Positions 33,071-42,591 are shown, counted from the stretch's first letter. The stretch: DNA of 64,000 nt from Prosthecomicrobium sp. N25 (GCF_037203705.1 NZ_JBBCAT010000001.1:1523418-1587417); one strand, 5' to 3'. Notes: a model not told the origin generated them from the sequence alone. Numbers and translations are program-made.

Positions 33071-35725
33071 TCACTGAAGACAGCGGCCGACGATGTCCGA
33101 GACGTCGCGGGAGAGCCCGGGCTTGGCGGCGATGCGCTTCAACTCGACCTCCGCATGGGCCCGGCGCCGGCTTTCCAGCGCCCGCCAGGAGCGGAAGGCG
33201 GAGAGGAGGCGCGCCGCCACCTGCGGGTTCTTGTCGTCCAGGTCGAGGACCACGTCGGCCACGAACGAGAAGCCGGCCCCGTCCGCTCGGGCGAACTGCG
33301 TCTGGTTTCCGGTCGCGAAGGTGGTGACCAGGGACCGCAGACGGTTGGGGTTGGAGAACGAGAAGGCGGGGTGGCGCGTCAGGCCCTTGACCCGGTCGAG
33401 CGTGGAGGGGAGCGGCGCCATGGCCTGCACGGCGAACCACTTGTCGATCACCAGCGGGTCGCCCTCGAAGCGGGCATAGAAGTCGGCGAGCGCCGCCTCG
33501 GCCTCCGGCGCGCCGAGCGACACCAGGGTCGCGAGCGCGGCGAAGCGGTCGGTCATGTTGTCGGCCGCCCGGTAGTGCGCCGCCACGCGGCCGGTCGCAT
33601 CCGGGTCGGGCGCGTGCGCCAGGTAGTCGAGCGCCGCATTGCGTAGGGTCCGCCGGCCCGCGGAGGCCGCATCGGGGCTGTAGGGGCCCGTGCTCGCGAG
33701 GTCGCGGTAGAGCGCCCCGAAGGCGTCAGCCGCCCCGGCGGCGACCGCCCGCTTCAGCCGATCGCGCGCCGCGAACACCATGTCGGGGTCGACGTCGGAC
33801 CCGATCTCCCGCGCGATGTCGGCCTCTCCGGGCAATCCGAGTACGAGGGCCCGGAACGCATGGTCGAGCCGGTCGTCTGCGGCCACGGTCCGATACGCCT
33901 CGACGAAGCGCGGGTCGATCTCCATCGCGCGGCCGGCCCTGAGCGCGGCCGTGCCATCGACGAGGAGGCGGGTGGCCAGCGTCTGGGCGGATTGCCAGCG
34001 GTTGAAGCTGTCCGGGTCGTGGGCGAGCAGGAACAGGTGGTCGGCCGTGTCCAGGTTCGCGGTCAGGCGCACGGGCGCCGAGAATCCCCGCAGCAGCGAG
34101 GCGACCGGGCGGGCGCCGACGCCCGTGATCGTGACCTCGTGCCGTGCCGCGGTCGCCACCATGACGTCGCCGGCCGCCTCGATTCCCTCGATCCCCTCGT
34201 AGGCCATGTCCTCGCCGTTCGGGCCGACGAGGCCGAAGCGGATCGGGATCACCATGGGCTGCTTGGCCGGCTGGCCCGGCGTCGGCGGACAGGACTGCTC
34301 GATCACGAGCGTCACCGTCTTGGCGGCTTCGTCCCAACGGGAGGTGACGGAGAGCTCCGGCGTCCCGGACTGGCTGTACCAGAGCATGAAGTCGTCGAGA
34401 TCGTGCCCGTTCGCCTCCGCGAAGCAGGCCACGAAGTCCTCGATCGTCGCCGCGTCGCCGTCGTGGCGCGCGAAGTAGAGGTCCATGCCCGCCCGGAACC
34501 CCTCCGGCCCGAGCAGGGTCTTCAGCATGCGGACGACCTCGGCGCCCTTCTCGTAGACGGTCGCCGTGTAGAAGTTGTTGATCTCCTGATAGACCTCGGG
34601 CCGCACCGGATGCGCCAGCGGGCCGGCATCCTCCGGGAACTGGTGGCTCTTCAGCAGCTTGACGTCCGAGATCCGCTTGACCGCCCGGGAGCGCTGGTCG
34701 GAGGAGAATTCCTGGTCGCGGAAGACCGTCAGGCCCTCCTTCAGGCAGAGCTGGAACCAGTTCCGGCAGGTGATCCGGTTGCCGGTCCAGTTGTGGAAAT
34801 ACTCGTGGGCGATGATGCCCTCGATATTGGCGAAGTCGGTGTCGGTGGCGGTGTCGGGCCTGGCGAGCACGTACTTGTCGTTGAAGATGTTGAGGCCCTT
34901 GTTCTCCATCGCCCCCATGTTGAAGTCGCTGACCGCGACGATCATGAAGACGTCGAGGTCGTACTCGAGCCCGAACGCCTCCTCGTCCCAGCGCATGGAG
35001 CGCTTCAGCGAATCCATCGCGTAGGCGGCGCGCTCCGCCTTGCCGTGCTCGACATAGATCTCGAGCTTCACCGCCCGGCCCGAGCGGGTCGTGAAGCTGT
35101 CCCGCAGCACGTCGAAGTCGCCGCCGACCAGCGCGAAGAGGTAGCTCGGCTTGGGGAAGGGGTCGTGCCAGACCGCGAAATGCCGGTCCGTGCCCGGCAC
35201 TTCGCCGGCCTCGACCAGGTTGCCGTTGGAGAGCAGGTACGGCGCCTCCGCCCGCCGCGCCTCGATCCGCGTGCGGTAGACGGCGAGAACGTCCGGACGG
35301 TCGAGGAAATAGGTGATCCGCCGGAAGCCCTCCGCCTCGCACTGGGTGCAGTAGTTGCCGCCCGAGCGGTAGAGACCCATGAGCTTGGTGTTCGACTCGG
35401 GCGCGATGCGGGTGACGACGCGGAGCGTGAAGGGTCCGGCCGGCGGCTCCAGGATCGTCAGTTGCGCCGGGCTCGCCTCGAAGGCGTCCGGCTTCAGCCG
35501 CGCCCCGTCGATCTCGACCGCCAGGAGTTCCAGGTCGTCGCCGTCGAGCATGAGGGCCGTTCCCGCCGGCGTGCCCTCCCGGCGCTCCAGGCGCAGGTCG
35601 GCCGTGACCTCGGTTGCGGTGGGATTCAGCACGAAATCGAGGTCGACGGTGCGGATCGCATAGGGGGTCGGCTGGTAGTCGGCGAGGCGGATCGGCTCGG
35701 CAGGCCGTACGAGGGGCGTGTTCAT
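33071..35725 (-). CDS. pepN: Aminopeptidase N (M1 metallopeptidase)
   Basis: An 884-residue cytoplasmic enzyme that removes N-terminal residues from peptides. The start is placed at ATG 35725 (NTPLVRPAEPIRLADYQPTP); the open frame extends 33 codons further but without family-like sequence. Substrate motif MGAMENKGLNIFN lies near residue 270. The zinc site HEYFHNWTGNRITCRNWFQLCLKEGLT lies near 305-330, with the distal Glu ligand in KEGLT. The C-terminal helical domain is complete. Length and motifs match E. coli-type PepN. It is a single gene on its strand. Confidence 0.96.
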   Translation of the reverse strand: MNTPLVRPAEPIRLADYQPTPYAIRTVDLDFVLNPTATEVTADLRLERREGTPAGTALMLDGDDLELLAVEIDGARLKPDAFEASPAQLTILEPPAGPFTLRVVTRIAPESNTKLMGLYRSGGNYCTQCEAEGFRRITYFLDRPDVLAVYRTRIEARRAEAPYLLSNGNLVEAGEVPGTDRHFAVWHDPFPKPSYLFALVGGDFDVLRDSFTTRSGRAVKLEIYVEHGKAERAAYAMDSLKRSMRWDEEAFGLEYDLDVFMIVAVSDFNMGAMENKGLNIFNDKYVLARPDTATDTDFANIEGIIAHEYFHNWTGNRITCRNWFQLCLKEGLTVFRDQEFSSDQRSRAVKRISDVKLLKSHQFPEDAGPLAHPVRPEVYQEINNFYTATVYEKGAEVVRMLKTLLGPEGFRAGMDLYFARHDGDAATIEDFVACFAEANGHDLDDFMLWYSQSGTPELSVTSRWDEAAKTVTLVIEQSCPPTPGQPAKQPMVIPIRFGLVGPNGEDMAYEGIEGIEAAGDVMVATAARHEVTITGVGARPVASLLRGFSAPVRLTANLDTADHLFLLAHDPDSFNRWQSAQTLATRLLVDGTAALRAGRAMEIDPRFVEAYRTVAADDRLDHAFRALVLGLPGEADIAREIGSDVDPDMVFAARDRLKRAVAAGAADAFGALYRDLASTGPYSPDAASAGRRTLRNAALDYLAHAPDPDATGRVAAHYRAADNMTDRFAALATLVSLGAPEAEAALADFYARFEGDPLVIDKWFAVQAMAPLPSTLDRVKGLTRHPAFSFSNPNRLRSLVTTFATGNQTQFARADGAGFSFVADVVLDLDDKNPQVAARLLSAFRSWRALESRRRAHAEVELKRIAAKPGLSRDVSDIVGRCLQ

Positions 35726-35894
35726 GGTCGATCCGTCTCCGTTCCCGATGGACCTCTCCGAACCGCCGAAGCAGCCGGAAGGTCTCGCCGCCCCCGTTCT
35801 AGGGATGCCGGCCCGCTTCGCCAAGCGCCTACCTTACCGGTCCGCGGCGATGCGGAACTGATCTCGGTCATGCCGCGCGAACATTCGAGAGTGT

Positions 35895-36599
35895 TCAGAA
35901 GGCGAGATGCGTCTCCATTGGGCCGCCGGGTGCCAGGAGCTCGGCGCTCGACCCGGACCAGACCACCGTCCCCTTCTCCAGGATCGCGTGCCGGTCGGCG
36001 AATCGGGCGAGCGCCTCGACATTCTTGTCGATGACCAGGATCGCCAGGCCCTCCCGCTTCAGGGCTTCGAGCGCCGCCCAGATCTCCGCCCGCACCACCG
36101 GCGCCAGTCCCTCCGTCGCCTCGTCCAGCACCAGGAGCGAAGGATTGGTCATCAACGCCCGCCCGATCGCCAGCATCTGCTGCTCGCCGCCGGAGAGCTG
36201 CGTCCCCAGGTTGGCCCGCCGTTCCCTGAGCCGCGGGAAGAGTGCATAGACCCGGTCCAGCGTCCAGCCGCCCGCGCCGCGGACCGCCGCGGTGGCCACC
36301 AGGTTCTCCTCGACCCCGAGCCGCGGGAAGATCTGCCGGCCCTCCGGCACCAGGCCCAGCCCGGCTTGCGCGATCCGGTAGGGCGGCGCGCCCGCCAGGT
36401 CCCGCCCGGCGACGCGCACGCGTCCCGCGCTTGGCCTCAGGAGCCCGAAGACGGCTCGGACCGTGGTGGTCTTCCCCATCCCGTTGCGGCCCATGAGGGT
36501 GACGACCTCGCCGGCCCGGATCGACAGCGTGACGCCGAACAGCACCTGGGCCTCGCCGTAGCCGGCATGCAGGTCCTCGATCTCCAGGAACGCCGTCAT
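35895..36599 (-). CDS. livF: Branched-chain-type ABC importer ATPase (LivF)
   Basis: A 234-residue ABC ATPase with Walker A GRNGMGKTT (about 37-45), Q loop in GLVPEGRQIFPRL, signature LSGGEQQM (about 134-141), Walker B LLVLDEATEGLAP and the LivF-typical C-terminus VEALARFADRHAILEKGTVV. The ATG overlaps the livG stop by four bases. It is the last gene of a five-gene transporter set transcribed on the minus strand. Confidence 0.92.
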   Translation of the reverse strand: MTAFLEIEDLHAGYGEAQVLFGVTLSIRAGEVVTLMGRNGMGKTTTVRAVFGLLRPSAGRVRVAGRDLAGAPPYRIAQAGLGLVPEGRQIFPRLGVEENLVATAAVRGAGGWTLDRVYALFPRLRERRANLGTQLSGGEQQMLAIGRALMTNPSLLVLDEATEGLAPVVRAEIWAALEALKREGLAILVIDKNVEALARFADRHAILEKGTVVWSGSSAELLAPGGPMETHLAF

Positions 36600-37348
36600 G
36601 CCGCGTCCTCGCCCAGGTAGGCACGCCGCACGGCCGGGTCGCGGCGGATCGCCTCCGGCTCACCGCTCGCCGCGACGGCCCCCTCCACCAGCACCGTAAC
36701 CCGGTCGGCGAGCGCGAAGACGGTCGTCATGTCGTGTTCGATCAGGAGCATGGGCAGGCTGCCCTTGAGCCCGGCGAGCAGCGCCGTCAGCCGCTCCGTC
36801 TCCTGCTTGCCCGTGCCCGCCATCGGCTCGTCGAGGAGCACGAGCCTGGGCTTCTGGACGAGCGCCATCGCGAGTTCGAGCGCGCGCTTCTCGCCATGGG
36901 ACAGCCGCGCGGAGGGGATGTCGGCGCGCCGCGCGAGGCCGACGTCGGCGATCGCCCGCTCGGCCCGCTCCGCGACGGCGCGGTCCGCATCCGCCGGCCG
37001 GAAGAAGCGGAAGGAGCTGCCCGCGGTCGCCTGCGCGGCGAGCGCCACGTTCTCGCGTGCGGTGAAGCCCGCCACCACGCTGGTGATCTGGAAGATGCGC
37101 GCGAGCCCGAGCCGCGCCCGCGCCGCCACCCCGAGGTCGGTGATGTCGCGCCCCGCGAAGTGGACGCGCCCCCGGCTCGGCTTGAGGACGCCGGCGATCT
37201 GGTTGACGAGCGTCGTCTTGCCGGCGCCGTTCGGCCCGATGATCGCATGGATCTCGCCCGGCATGACCTCGAGCGAGACGTTCCGCGTCACCGCCAGCGC
37301 GCCGAAGCTCTTCGACAGGTTGTCGAGCTGCAGGACCGGGTCAGCCAT
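36596..37348 (-). CDS. livG: Branched-chain-type ABC importer ATPase (LivG)
   Basis: A 250-residue ABC ATPase. Walker A GPNGAGKTTLVN is at about 39-50, the LivG-specific insert RDITDLGVAARARLGLARIF follows, and the signature reads ARLSHGEKRALELAMAL, where LSHGEKR is the usual LivG form. Walker B is LVLLDEPMAGTGKQE. It pairs with LivF to power the two permeases. The start overlaps the livM stop by eight bases. Confidence 0.92.
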   Translation of the reverse strand: MADPVLQLDNLSKSFGALAVTRNVSLEVMPGEIHAIIGPNGAGKTTLVNQIAGVLKPSRGRVHFAGRDITDLGVAARARLGLARIFQITSVVAGFTARENVALAAQATAGSSFRFFRPADADRAVAERAERAIADVGLARRADIPSARLSHGEKRALELAMALVQKPRLVLLDEPMAGTGKQETERLTALLAGLKGSLPMLLIEHDMTTVFALADRVTVLVEGAVAASGEPEAIRRDPAVRRAYLGEDAA

Positions 37349-38324
37349 GCCGGCCTCCGAGCAGCCGGCGCAGCCCTCCGCCGCGCAGGAGCACGATCAG
37401 GATCAGCATCGGCCCGAAGATCGCCTTCCAGTGCTCCGTCCAGTGCGACAGGATCTCCTCGATGACGATCACGGCCGCCGCCCCCACGATGGCCCCGTGG
37501 AGCTGCCCGAGCCCGCCGAGCACCACCATGACGATGAGCTCGCCCGACCGCTGCCAGGACATGAGGGCCGGCGAGACGAACTCGGTCTGGTTCGCCAGCA
37601 GCGCGCCGGCGATCGCCGCAGCCCCGCCCGAGAGCGCATAGGCGGCGAGCCGGTACGGGTAGGCGTCATAGCCGAGCGCCGCGAGCCGCCCCTCGTTCTC
37701 CTTCAGCCCGCGGAACACCCGGCCGAATCGCGAGGCGACGGCGCGCTGGCCGAGGAAGAGGAAGACGCCGAGGGTCAGGATCGCCGCATAGGCCATGCCC
37801 ATGTCCCCCTTCAGCCAGGCCTGGCCCGCGACGGTCGTCCGCGACCACAGCGTCATGCCGTCGTCGCCGCCGTAGGCGGAGAGGCTCGTGAAGGTGAAGA
37901 AGCCCATCTGGGCGAAGGCCAGGGTGATCATGATGAAGTAGACGCCCCGCGTGCGGAGCGCGATCGCCCCCGTCAGCGCCGAGAAGAGCGCCCCGGCCGC
38001 GAAGGCGAGCGGCAGGACCGCGAACGCGTCGGTGAGGCCGAGGTCCGCCCCGATCAGCACCGCATAGGCGCCGATGCCGAAGGGCGCCGCCTGCCCGAAG
38101 CTGACGAGCCCGCCCTGGCCGAGAACGAAGGAGAGCGACAGCGCGGCCAGGCCGAAGATGGCGACCCGCGTCGCCATGGTGGTCCAGAACGGCTGCCCGG
38201 CCGCCTGCGCCAGGAGCGGCACGGCCGCGAGGGCGGCGACGAGCACCAGCCCCATGGCGGGCGAGCGGAGGAGGAGGCCCAGCCGGTTCGGCCCGGCATT
38301 GTCGTTGGCGGCCAGCATCGCCAT
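37341..38324 (-). CDS. livM: Branched-chain-type ABC importer permease (LivM)
   Basis: A 327-residue permease with about 9-10 hydrophobic segments. The family motif LGQGGLVSFGQAAPFGIGAY lies near residue 72, RTRGVYFIMITLAFAQM near 126, and the coupling region with FRGLKENEGRLAALGYD near 205 (EAA-like). ATG 38324 overlaps the livH stop (TGATG) and begins AMLAANDN before the first TM segment. The frame stays open far upstream, but that part is only the shadow of livH and livK. Confidence 0.92.
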   Translation of the reverse strand: MAMLAANDNAGPNRLGLLLRSPAMGLVLVAALAAVPLLAQAAGQPFWTTMATRVAIFGLAALSLSFVLGQGGLVSFGQAAPFGIGAYAVLIGADLGLTDAFAVLPLAFAAGALFSALTGAIALRTRGVYFIMITLAFAQMGFFTFTSLSAYGGDDGMTLWSRTTVAGQAWLKGDMGMAYAAILTLGVFLFLGQRAVASRFGRVFRGLKENEGRLAALGYDAYPYRLAAYALSGGAAAIAGALLANQTEFVSPALMSWQRSGELIVMVVLGGLGQLHGAIVGAAAVIVIEEILSHWTEHWKAIFGPMLILIVLLRGGGLRRLLGGRHG

Positions 38325-39247
38325 CAGCGCCGCTCCGCCGGGAAGAGGCCCTGCGGGCGCACCGTGAGGACGAGCGCCATCAGGACGTAGATGAGCATGG
38401 AGGCGAGCGCCGGGCCGGCCTTGGCGGCGGCCGAGTTGGAGACGGCGAGCTTCAGGATGTCGGTCATGAAGGCCCGGCCGAGCGTGTCGACGAGGCCGAC
38501 CATCAGGGCCGCGATGAAGGCCCCGCGGATCGATCCGATGCCGCCGATGACGATCACCACGAAGGCGAGGATCAGGACCGTGTCGCCCATGTTGGGCTCC
38601 ACCGACAGGATCGGCGCCGCCATCGCCCCCGCGAAGCCGGCCAGCATCGCCCCGAAGGCGAAGACGATCATGAAGAGCCGGTCGATGTCGACGCCGAGCG
38701 CGGAGACCATGGGGGCATGGGTCGAGCCTGCCCGGACCAGCATGCCGATCCTGGTCCGCGCCACCAGCACCCAGAGCAGGACCGCGACCGCGATCCCGGA
38801 GACGATGATGGCGATCCGCCACACCGGATAGAGCAGTCCCGGCATGATCGCCACCGAGCCCGACAGGATCTCGGGCGTCCGCATCCCGATCGGCGAGGCC
38901 CCGAACACCATCTTGACGGCCTCGGTGGTGAACAGGATCAGCCCGAAGGTCGCCAGCACCTGCTCCAGGTGGTCCCGCCCGGTCAGGTGCCGGAAGACCA
39001 GGATCTCCAGCACGAAGCCGATGACGAGCGTGCCGAGGAGCCCGAGGGCCAGCCCCAGCCCGAAATGGCCCGTGAAGGCGACGGCGGTGGCGGCGAGATA
39101 GGCCCCGAGCATGTACTGCACGCCATGCGCCAGGTTGATGAAGTCCATGACGCCGAACACCAGCGTCAGCCCGGCCGCCACCAGGAAGAGGATCACGCCG
39201 AGCTGCAGCCCGTTGAGAACCTGGATGGTGAGGAGGGCGGTGTTCAT
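38324..39247 (-). CDS. livH: Branched-chain-type ABC importer permease (LivH)
   Basis: A 307-residue permease with eight or nine hydrophobic segments. Typical LivH sequences are LQLGVILFLVAAGLTLVFGV (about 13-32), MDFINLAHGVQYMLGAYLA (about 34-52), MLAGFAGAMAAPI near 206 and VVIVIGGIGSIRGAFIAALM near 236. It forms the membrane channel with LivM. A 129-bp gap with a strong hairpin separates it from the binding-protein gene, so permease expression is probably lower than that of the binding protein. Confidence 0.92.
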   Translation of the reverse strand: MNTALLTIQVLNGLQLGVILFLVAAGLTLVFGVMDFINLAHGVQYMLGAYLAATAVAFTGHFGLGLALGLLGTLVIGFVLEILVFRHLTGRDHLEQVLATFGLILFTTEAVKMVFGASPIGMRTPEILSGSVAIMPGLLYPVWRIAIIVSGIAVAVLLWVLVARTRIGMLVRAGSTHAPMVSALGVDIDRLFMIVFAFGAMLAGFAGAMAAPILSVEPNMGDTVLILAFVVIVIGGIGSIRGAFIAALMVGLVDTLGRAFMTDILKLAVSNSAAAKAGPALASMLIYVLMALVLTVRPQGLFPAERR

Positions 39248-39340
39248 GCGGGGGCTGAGACCTCACGCTGTCGCGCGGCGCCGCGCGCCCTCTGCGGGCG
39301 CGGCGGGACGGGGAGGGGGATCGGGTTATGGGATGTTGTG

Positions 39341-39368
39341 CGGCGCTCGCCCGGACGGGCGGGCGCCG
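39341..39368 (-). terminator. Hairpin between binding-protein and permease genes (attenuator or mRNA stabiliser)
   Basis: A 12-bp stem with one G-T pair (39341-39352 and 39357-39368) and a four-base loop lies directly after the binding-protein stop. There is no T run on the minus strand, so it fits an RNA-processing or stabilising hairpin, as is common after periplasmic binding-protein genes. Confidence 0.5.
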
Positions 39369-39376
39369 CCGGCACG

Positions 39377-40543
39377 TCACTTCAGCGGGCACTCGCCCGC
39401 ATAGGCGTCCTTGAAGTCGTCGAAGACCTTGGTGACGATCTCGGTCTGGAACTTGCCGTCCGCGCGCTTGACCGCCTTGACGACATAGACGTCCTGCGAC
39501 GGGAAGCCGTTGGCGTTGAACTTGAAGTCGCCGCGGATCGACTTGAACGGGGCGGACGCGAGGGCCTTCCGGAAGGCGGCCTTGTCGGAGACCTTGCCGC
39601 CGGTCGCCTTCAGGGCCCCGTCGATCAGCTTCGCGGCCTCGTAGCCCTGCGAGGCGTAGATGGACGGCACCACGCCGTATTCCTTCTCGTAGGCCGCCAC
39701 GAAGGCCTTGTTCTCCGGCGTGTCGAGGGTCGGCGCCCATTGCGCGCCCGACAGGAGCCCGATGGCGGCGTCCTGGACGGCCGGCAGGGTAGTCTCGTCG
39801 ATCGTGAAGGCCGACAGGAACGGGATCTGCCCCGCGAGCCCGGCCTGGGCATACTGCTTCACCAGGTTCACGCCCATGCCGCCCGGCATGAAGGTGAAGA
39901 CCGCGTCCGGCTTGGCGGAGGCGATCTTGGCGAGCTCCGCCGCGAAGTCGAGCTGGCCGAGCTGGGTGAAGATCTCCTCTACCACCTCGCCCTTGAAGTG
40001 GCGCTTGAAGCCGGCCATCGAGTCCTTGCCGGCCTGGTAGTTCGGGGTCATCAGGATGACGCGCTTGTAGCCCTTGTCCTGGGCGTACTTGCCCATGACC
40101 TCGTGGTTCTGGTCGTTCTGGTAGGACGCCGAGAAGAAGAACGGCGAGCACGCCTTGCCGGCGAGCGGGGAGGGGCCCGCGTTGCCGGAGATCAGGAAGG
40201 TCTCGGCGTCGAAGACGGGCTTGGCCACCGCCATCATGACGTTCGAGAAGACCACGCCGGCAACGATGTCGACCTTGTCGCGCTCGATCAGCGCCTTGAC
40301 CTTGGTGACGGCCACGTCCGGCTTCAGCTCGTCGTCGACGACCACCACCTCGGTCGGCTGCCCGCCGAGCTTGCCGCCGAGCTCCTTCACGGCGAGCTGG
40401 AAGCCGTCGCGCATGTGGACGCCGAGCGCCGCGGACGGCCCGCTCAGCGTGGAGACGAGGCCGATCTTGACCGGGTCCGCGAGAGCGGGAGCCGCCACCA
40501 TGAGGGCGCCGAGCGCGACCGCGCCAGCCAGTTTCTTCTGCAT
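39377..40543 (-). CDS. Periplasmic substrate-binding protein of a branched-chain-type ABC importer (LivK-like)
   Basis: A 388-residue type I binding protein. ATG 40543 gives a clear signal peptide (KKLAGAVALGALMVAAPALA), and the mature part starts DPVKIGLVSTLSGPSAALG. Two Rossmann-like lobes follow, with ALIERDKVDIVAGVVFSN and GYEAAKLIDGALKATGGKV. An AGGAG-type site precedes the ATG. Substrates of this subfamily range from branched-chain amino acids and amides to aromatic acids, and the ligand cannot be read from the sequence. First gene of the transporter operon. Confidence 0.9.
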   Translation of the reverse strand: MQKKLAGAVALGALMVAAPALADPVKIGLVSTLSGPSAALGVHMRDGFQLAVKELGGKLGGQPTEVVVVDDELKPDVAVTKVKALIERDKVDIVAGVVFSNVMMAVAKPVFDAETFLISGNAGPSPLAGKACSPFFFSASYQNDQNHEVMGKYAQDKGYKRVILMTPNYQAGKDSMAGFKRHFKGEVVEEIFTQLGQLDFAAELAKIASAKPDAVFTFMPGGMGVNLVKQYAQAGLAGQIPFLSAFTIDETTLPAVQDAAIGLLSGAQWAPTLDTPENKAFVAAYEKEYGVVPSIYASQGYEAAKLIDGALKATGGKVSDKAAFRKALASAPFKSIRGDFKFNANGFPSQDVYVVKAVKRADGKFQTEIVTKVFDDFKDAYAGECPLK

Positions 40544-40811
40544 ACCGAACTCCTCCCGAACCGAATGACCGCCGCCTGACCCTGCGGCGACGCCGGAGCT
40601 TAGCCGAAATCCGCGGCCGCGCACGGGCTGCCGGGGCGGCCATACGGGAGAATACCTGCCGGACTAGAAAGTTCAAGCTTAAAACATCTGCCCGAAGCTG
40701 GCGAAAATGTCGCGAAAGAGCCCGCGACCCGGCGGCGCCCGAAAAGGTCGGGGCCCCGGCGATCGACACCCTGTGGGCGGCCCGGTCCGGCGTTCGGACC
40801 GCGGCCTACCG

Positions 40812-41396
40812 TCAGAGCGCCCCGGCCGCCAGGCCGGCGCCGAGCGCCGCGATGGCGTATCCCGCAGTCGCCGGCAGCGAGCGCGACAGGCGCCCGAGGC
40901 CGAGTCCGCCGGCGTAGCCGAGCCCATGGAGGGCGGCGGTGGCGAGCGCGAAACCGGCGAAGTAGCCGAGGAGGCTGCCCTCGGCGGGGGCTTCCGCGCC
41001 GTGCGCGGCGCCGTGGAGAACGGCGAAGACGGCGACGAGAGCGAGCGCGGCGCCGGCCGGCACCAGACGGCCCGCGCCGGCCGCGATCCCGAGAACGACA
41101 ACGGAGGCGAGCACGCCGGTCTCGACCAGCGGCATCCCGGGCAGCATCGCCTCAAGCGCCCCGCCCGCGAGCATGATCGTAACGAAAGCTGCCGGCAGCG
41201 CGACCGCCGCGAGCCCGCCGAGCCGCTGGCCGAGCAGGCCGACCGCCACCATCGCCAGCACGTGGTCGAGGCCGAGGACCGGATGGGAAAGCCCGGCCAC
41301 GAGACCGCCGGCGCCCTCGTGACCGGGATGCGCTCCGGCGGACCCGGCGACGACGACAAGGATGGCGGCGAGGGGAAGGGCACGGAAACGCTTCAT
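40812..41396 (-). CDS. HupE/UreJ family metal-permease-like protein
   Basis: A 194-residue protein from ATG 41396. A signal peptide (RFRALPLAAILVVVAGSAGA) is followed by HPGHEG and the family hallmark LSHPVLGLDHVLAMVAVGLL (about 36-55), then five more hydrophobic segments with VLHGAAHGAEAP near 128. Members are thought to move nickel or cobalt for hydrogenase or urease, but no hydrogenase or urease gene is near, so the metal is open. It shares its upstream region with the divergent short-chain dehydrogenase gene. Confidence 0.88.
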   Translation of the reverse strand: MKRFRALPLAAILVVVAGSAGAHPGHEGAGGLVAGLSHPVLGLDHVLAMVAVGLLGQRLGGLAAVALPAAFVTIMLAGGALEAMLPGMPLVETGVLASVVVLGIAAGAGRLVPAGAALALVAVFAVLHGAAHGAEAPAEGSLLGYFAGFALATAALHGLGYAGGLGLGRLSRSLPATAGYAIAALGAGLAAGAL

Positions 41397-41553
41397 GTCT
41401 GGACCTCGTTGTCTGATCCCGCAGGCGCCGGACCGACGGGCCGACCGGCGTCCCCCGGGAATCCTAACGGCAGGCCGGACCCGGGTCATGCCCGTTCGGG
41501 CGGCGCAGGCCGCCGAAAAAACAGGCAACCACGACCCCGCCCGATCGGCTGAA

Positions 41554-41582
41554 TTGACAAGCGTTCGGCGCCGGCCTTTCTC
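41554..41582 (+). promoter_or_regulatory. Candidate promoter of the short-chain dehydrogenase gene
   Basis: A perfect -35 TTGACA (41554-41559) with a weak -10 TTTCTC after 17 bases, about 40 bp before the start codon. Confidence 0.45.
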
Positions 41583-41621
41583 CACAGCAGGAAGCGCTGT
41601 CGAAAACCGGGAGTCATGGCC

Positions 41622-42389
41622 ATGCGCATGTCGGACTTGAAGGCGGCCGTCGTGACCGGAGGGGCCTCCGGTCTCGGCGAGGCGACGGCCCGCATGCTGG
41701 CGGCCGAAGGCGTCAAGGTCGCGCTCTTCGACCTCGACCGCGAGCGGGGCGGCGCCATCGCGGCAGATATCGGCGGCCTCTATGTGCCGGTCGACGTGAC
41801 CAGCGAGGAGAGTGTCGCCGCCGGCTTCGCCGCCGCCCGCGCGGCGCACGGGGTCGAGCGCATCCTGGTCTGCTGCGCCGGCATCGCGCCCGCCGCCAAG
41901 GTGACCTCAAAGGGCGCCCCGCACCCGATGGCGCTCTACGAGAAGGTCATCGCCGTCAACCTGATCGGCACCTTCCGGGCGATCGCCCACGCGGCGACCG
42001 GCATGGCGGCCCTCGATCCGGTCGGCGAGGACCACGAACGCGGCGTCGTCGTCTCGACGGCCTCGGTCGCCGCCTATGACGGCCAGGTCGGCCAGGCCGC
42101 CTATGCGGCCTCCAAGGCCGGCGTCGCCGGCATGACCCTGCCGATCGCCCGCGACCTCGCCTCCCTGGGCATCCGCGCCGTCGCCATCGCGCCCGGCCTG
42201 TTCGAGACGCCGATGCTCAAGGGCCTGCCCCAGGAGGTGCAGGACAGCCTCGGCCGGCAGGCGCCGTTCCCGTCCCGCCTCGGCCGCCCGGCCGAATATG
42301 CCCGGCTGGTCCGGGCGATCGTCGAGACCCCCATGCTGAACGGCGAGGTCATCCGCCTCGACGGCGCGATCCGCATGGCCCCGCGCTGA
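41622..42389 (+). CDS. Short-chain dehydrogenase (type II 3-hydroxyacyl-CoA dehydrogenase-like)
   Basis: A 255-residue classical SDR. The NAD-binding motif TGGASGLGEATARMLAAEG lies near residue 13, followed by ALFDLD, whose acidic residue favours NAD over NADP. CCAGIAPA is next, and the active site is Ser in VVSTASVAAYDGQVGQAAY with YAASK. The C-terminus IAPGLFETPMLKGLP and LDGAIRMAPR are typical of HSD17B10-like 3-hydroxyacyl-CoA dehydrogenases. ATG 41622 is preferred over 41616 because the GGGAG site is then eight bases away. Substrate unproven; a fatty-acid or isoleucine breakdown step is the family precedent. Confidence 0.88.
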   Translation: MRMSDLKAAVVTGGASGLGEATARMLAAEGVKVALFDLDRERGGAIAADIGGLYVPVDVTSEESVAAGFAAARAAHGVERILVCCAGIAPAAKVTSKGAPHPMALYEKVIAVNLIGTFRAIAHAATGMAALDPVGEDHERGVVVSTASVAAYDGQVGQAAYAASKAGVAGMTLPIARDLASLGIRAVAIAPGLFETPMLKGLPQEVQDSLGRQAPFPSRLGRPAEYARLVRAIVETPMLNGEVIRLDGAIRMAPR

Positions 42390-42462
42390 CGCCCTTACCG
42401 CTTCCGGGAGCGATCTGCCGACGCCTGGGCACACGCCCCGCACGATACGGGCAGGTTATGCG

Positions 42463-42482
42463 TGGCACCGCACGAGGTGCCA
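42463..42482. repeat. Inverted repeat TGGCACC-N6-GGTGCCA
   Basis: Perfect 7-bp arms with a six-base spacer, 74 bp after the dehydrogenase stop. It could be an operator or the weak terminator of the preceding gene (no T run). Confidence 0.5.
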
Positions 42483-42484
42483 TG

Positions 42485-42507
42485 AGCCATGACCATGCAT
42501 CATGGCT
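42485..42507. promoter_or_regulatory. Inverted repeat AGCCATG-N9-CATGGCT
   Basis: Perfect 7-bp arms with a nine-base centre that itself contains ATGCAT. The 23-bp length fits a dimeric regulator site. It lies about 90 bp upstream of the candidate promoter. Confidence 0.45.
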
Positions 42508-42591
42508 GGAATAATCATAAATCCAGGCGCGCCCCCCGGCGCGAGCCGCTATTCTCCCCCTGACGGCGACCCGGGCCGGGAGCCGGCGACC

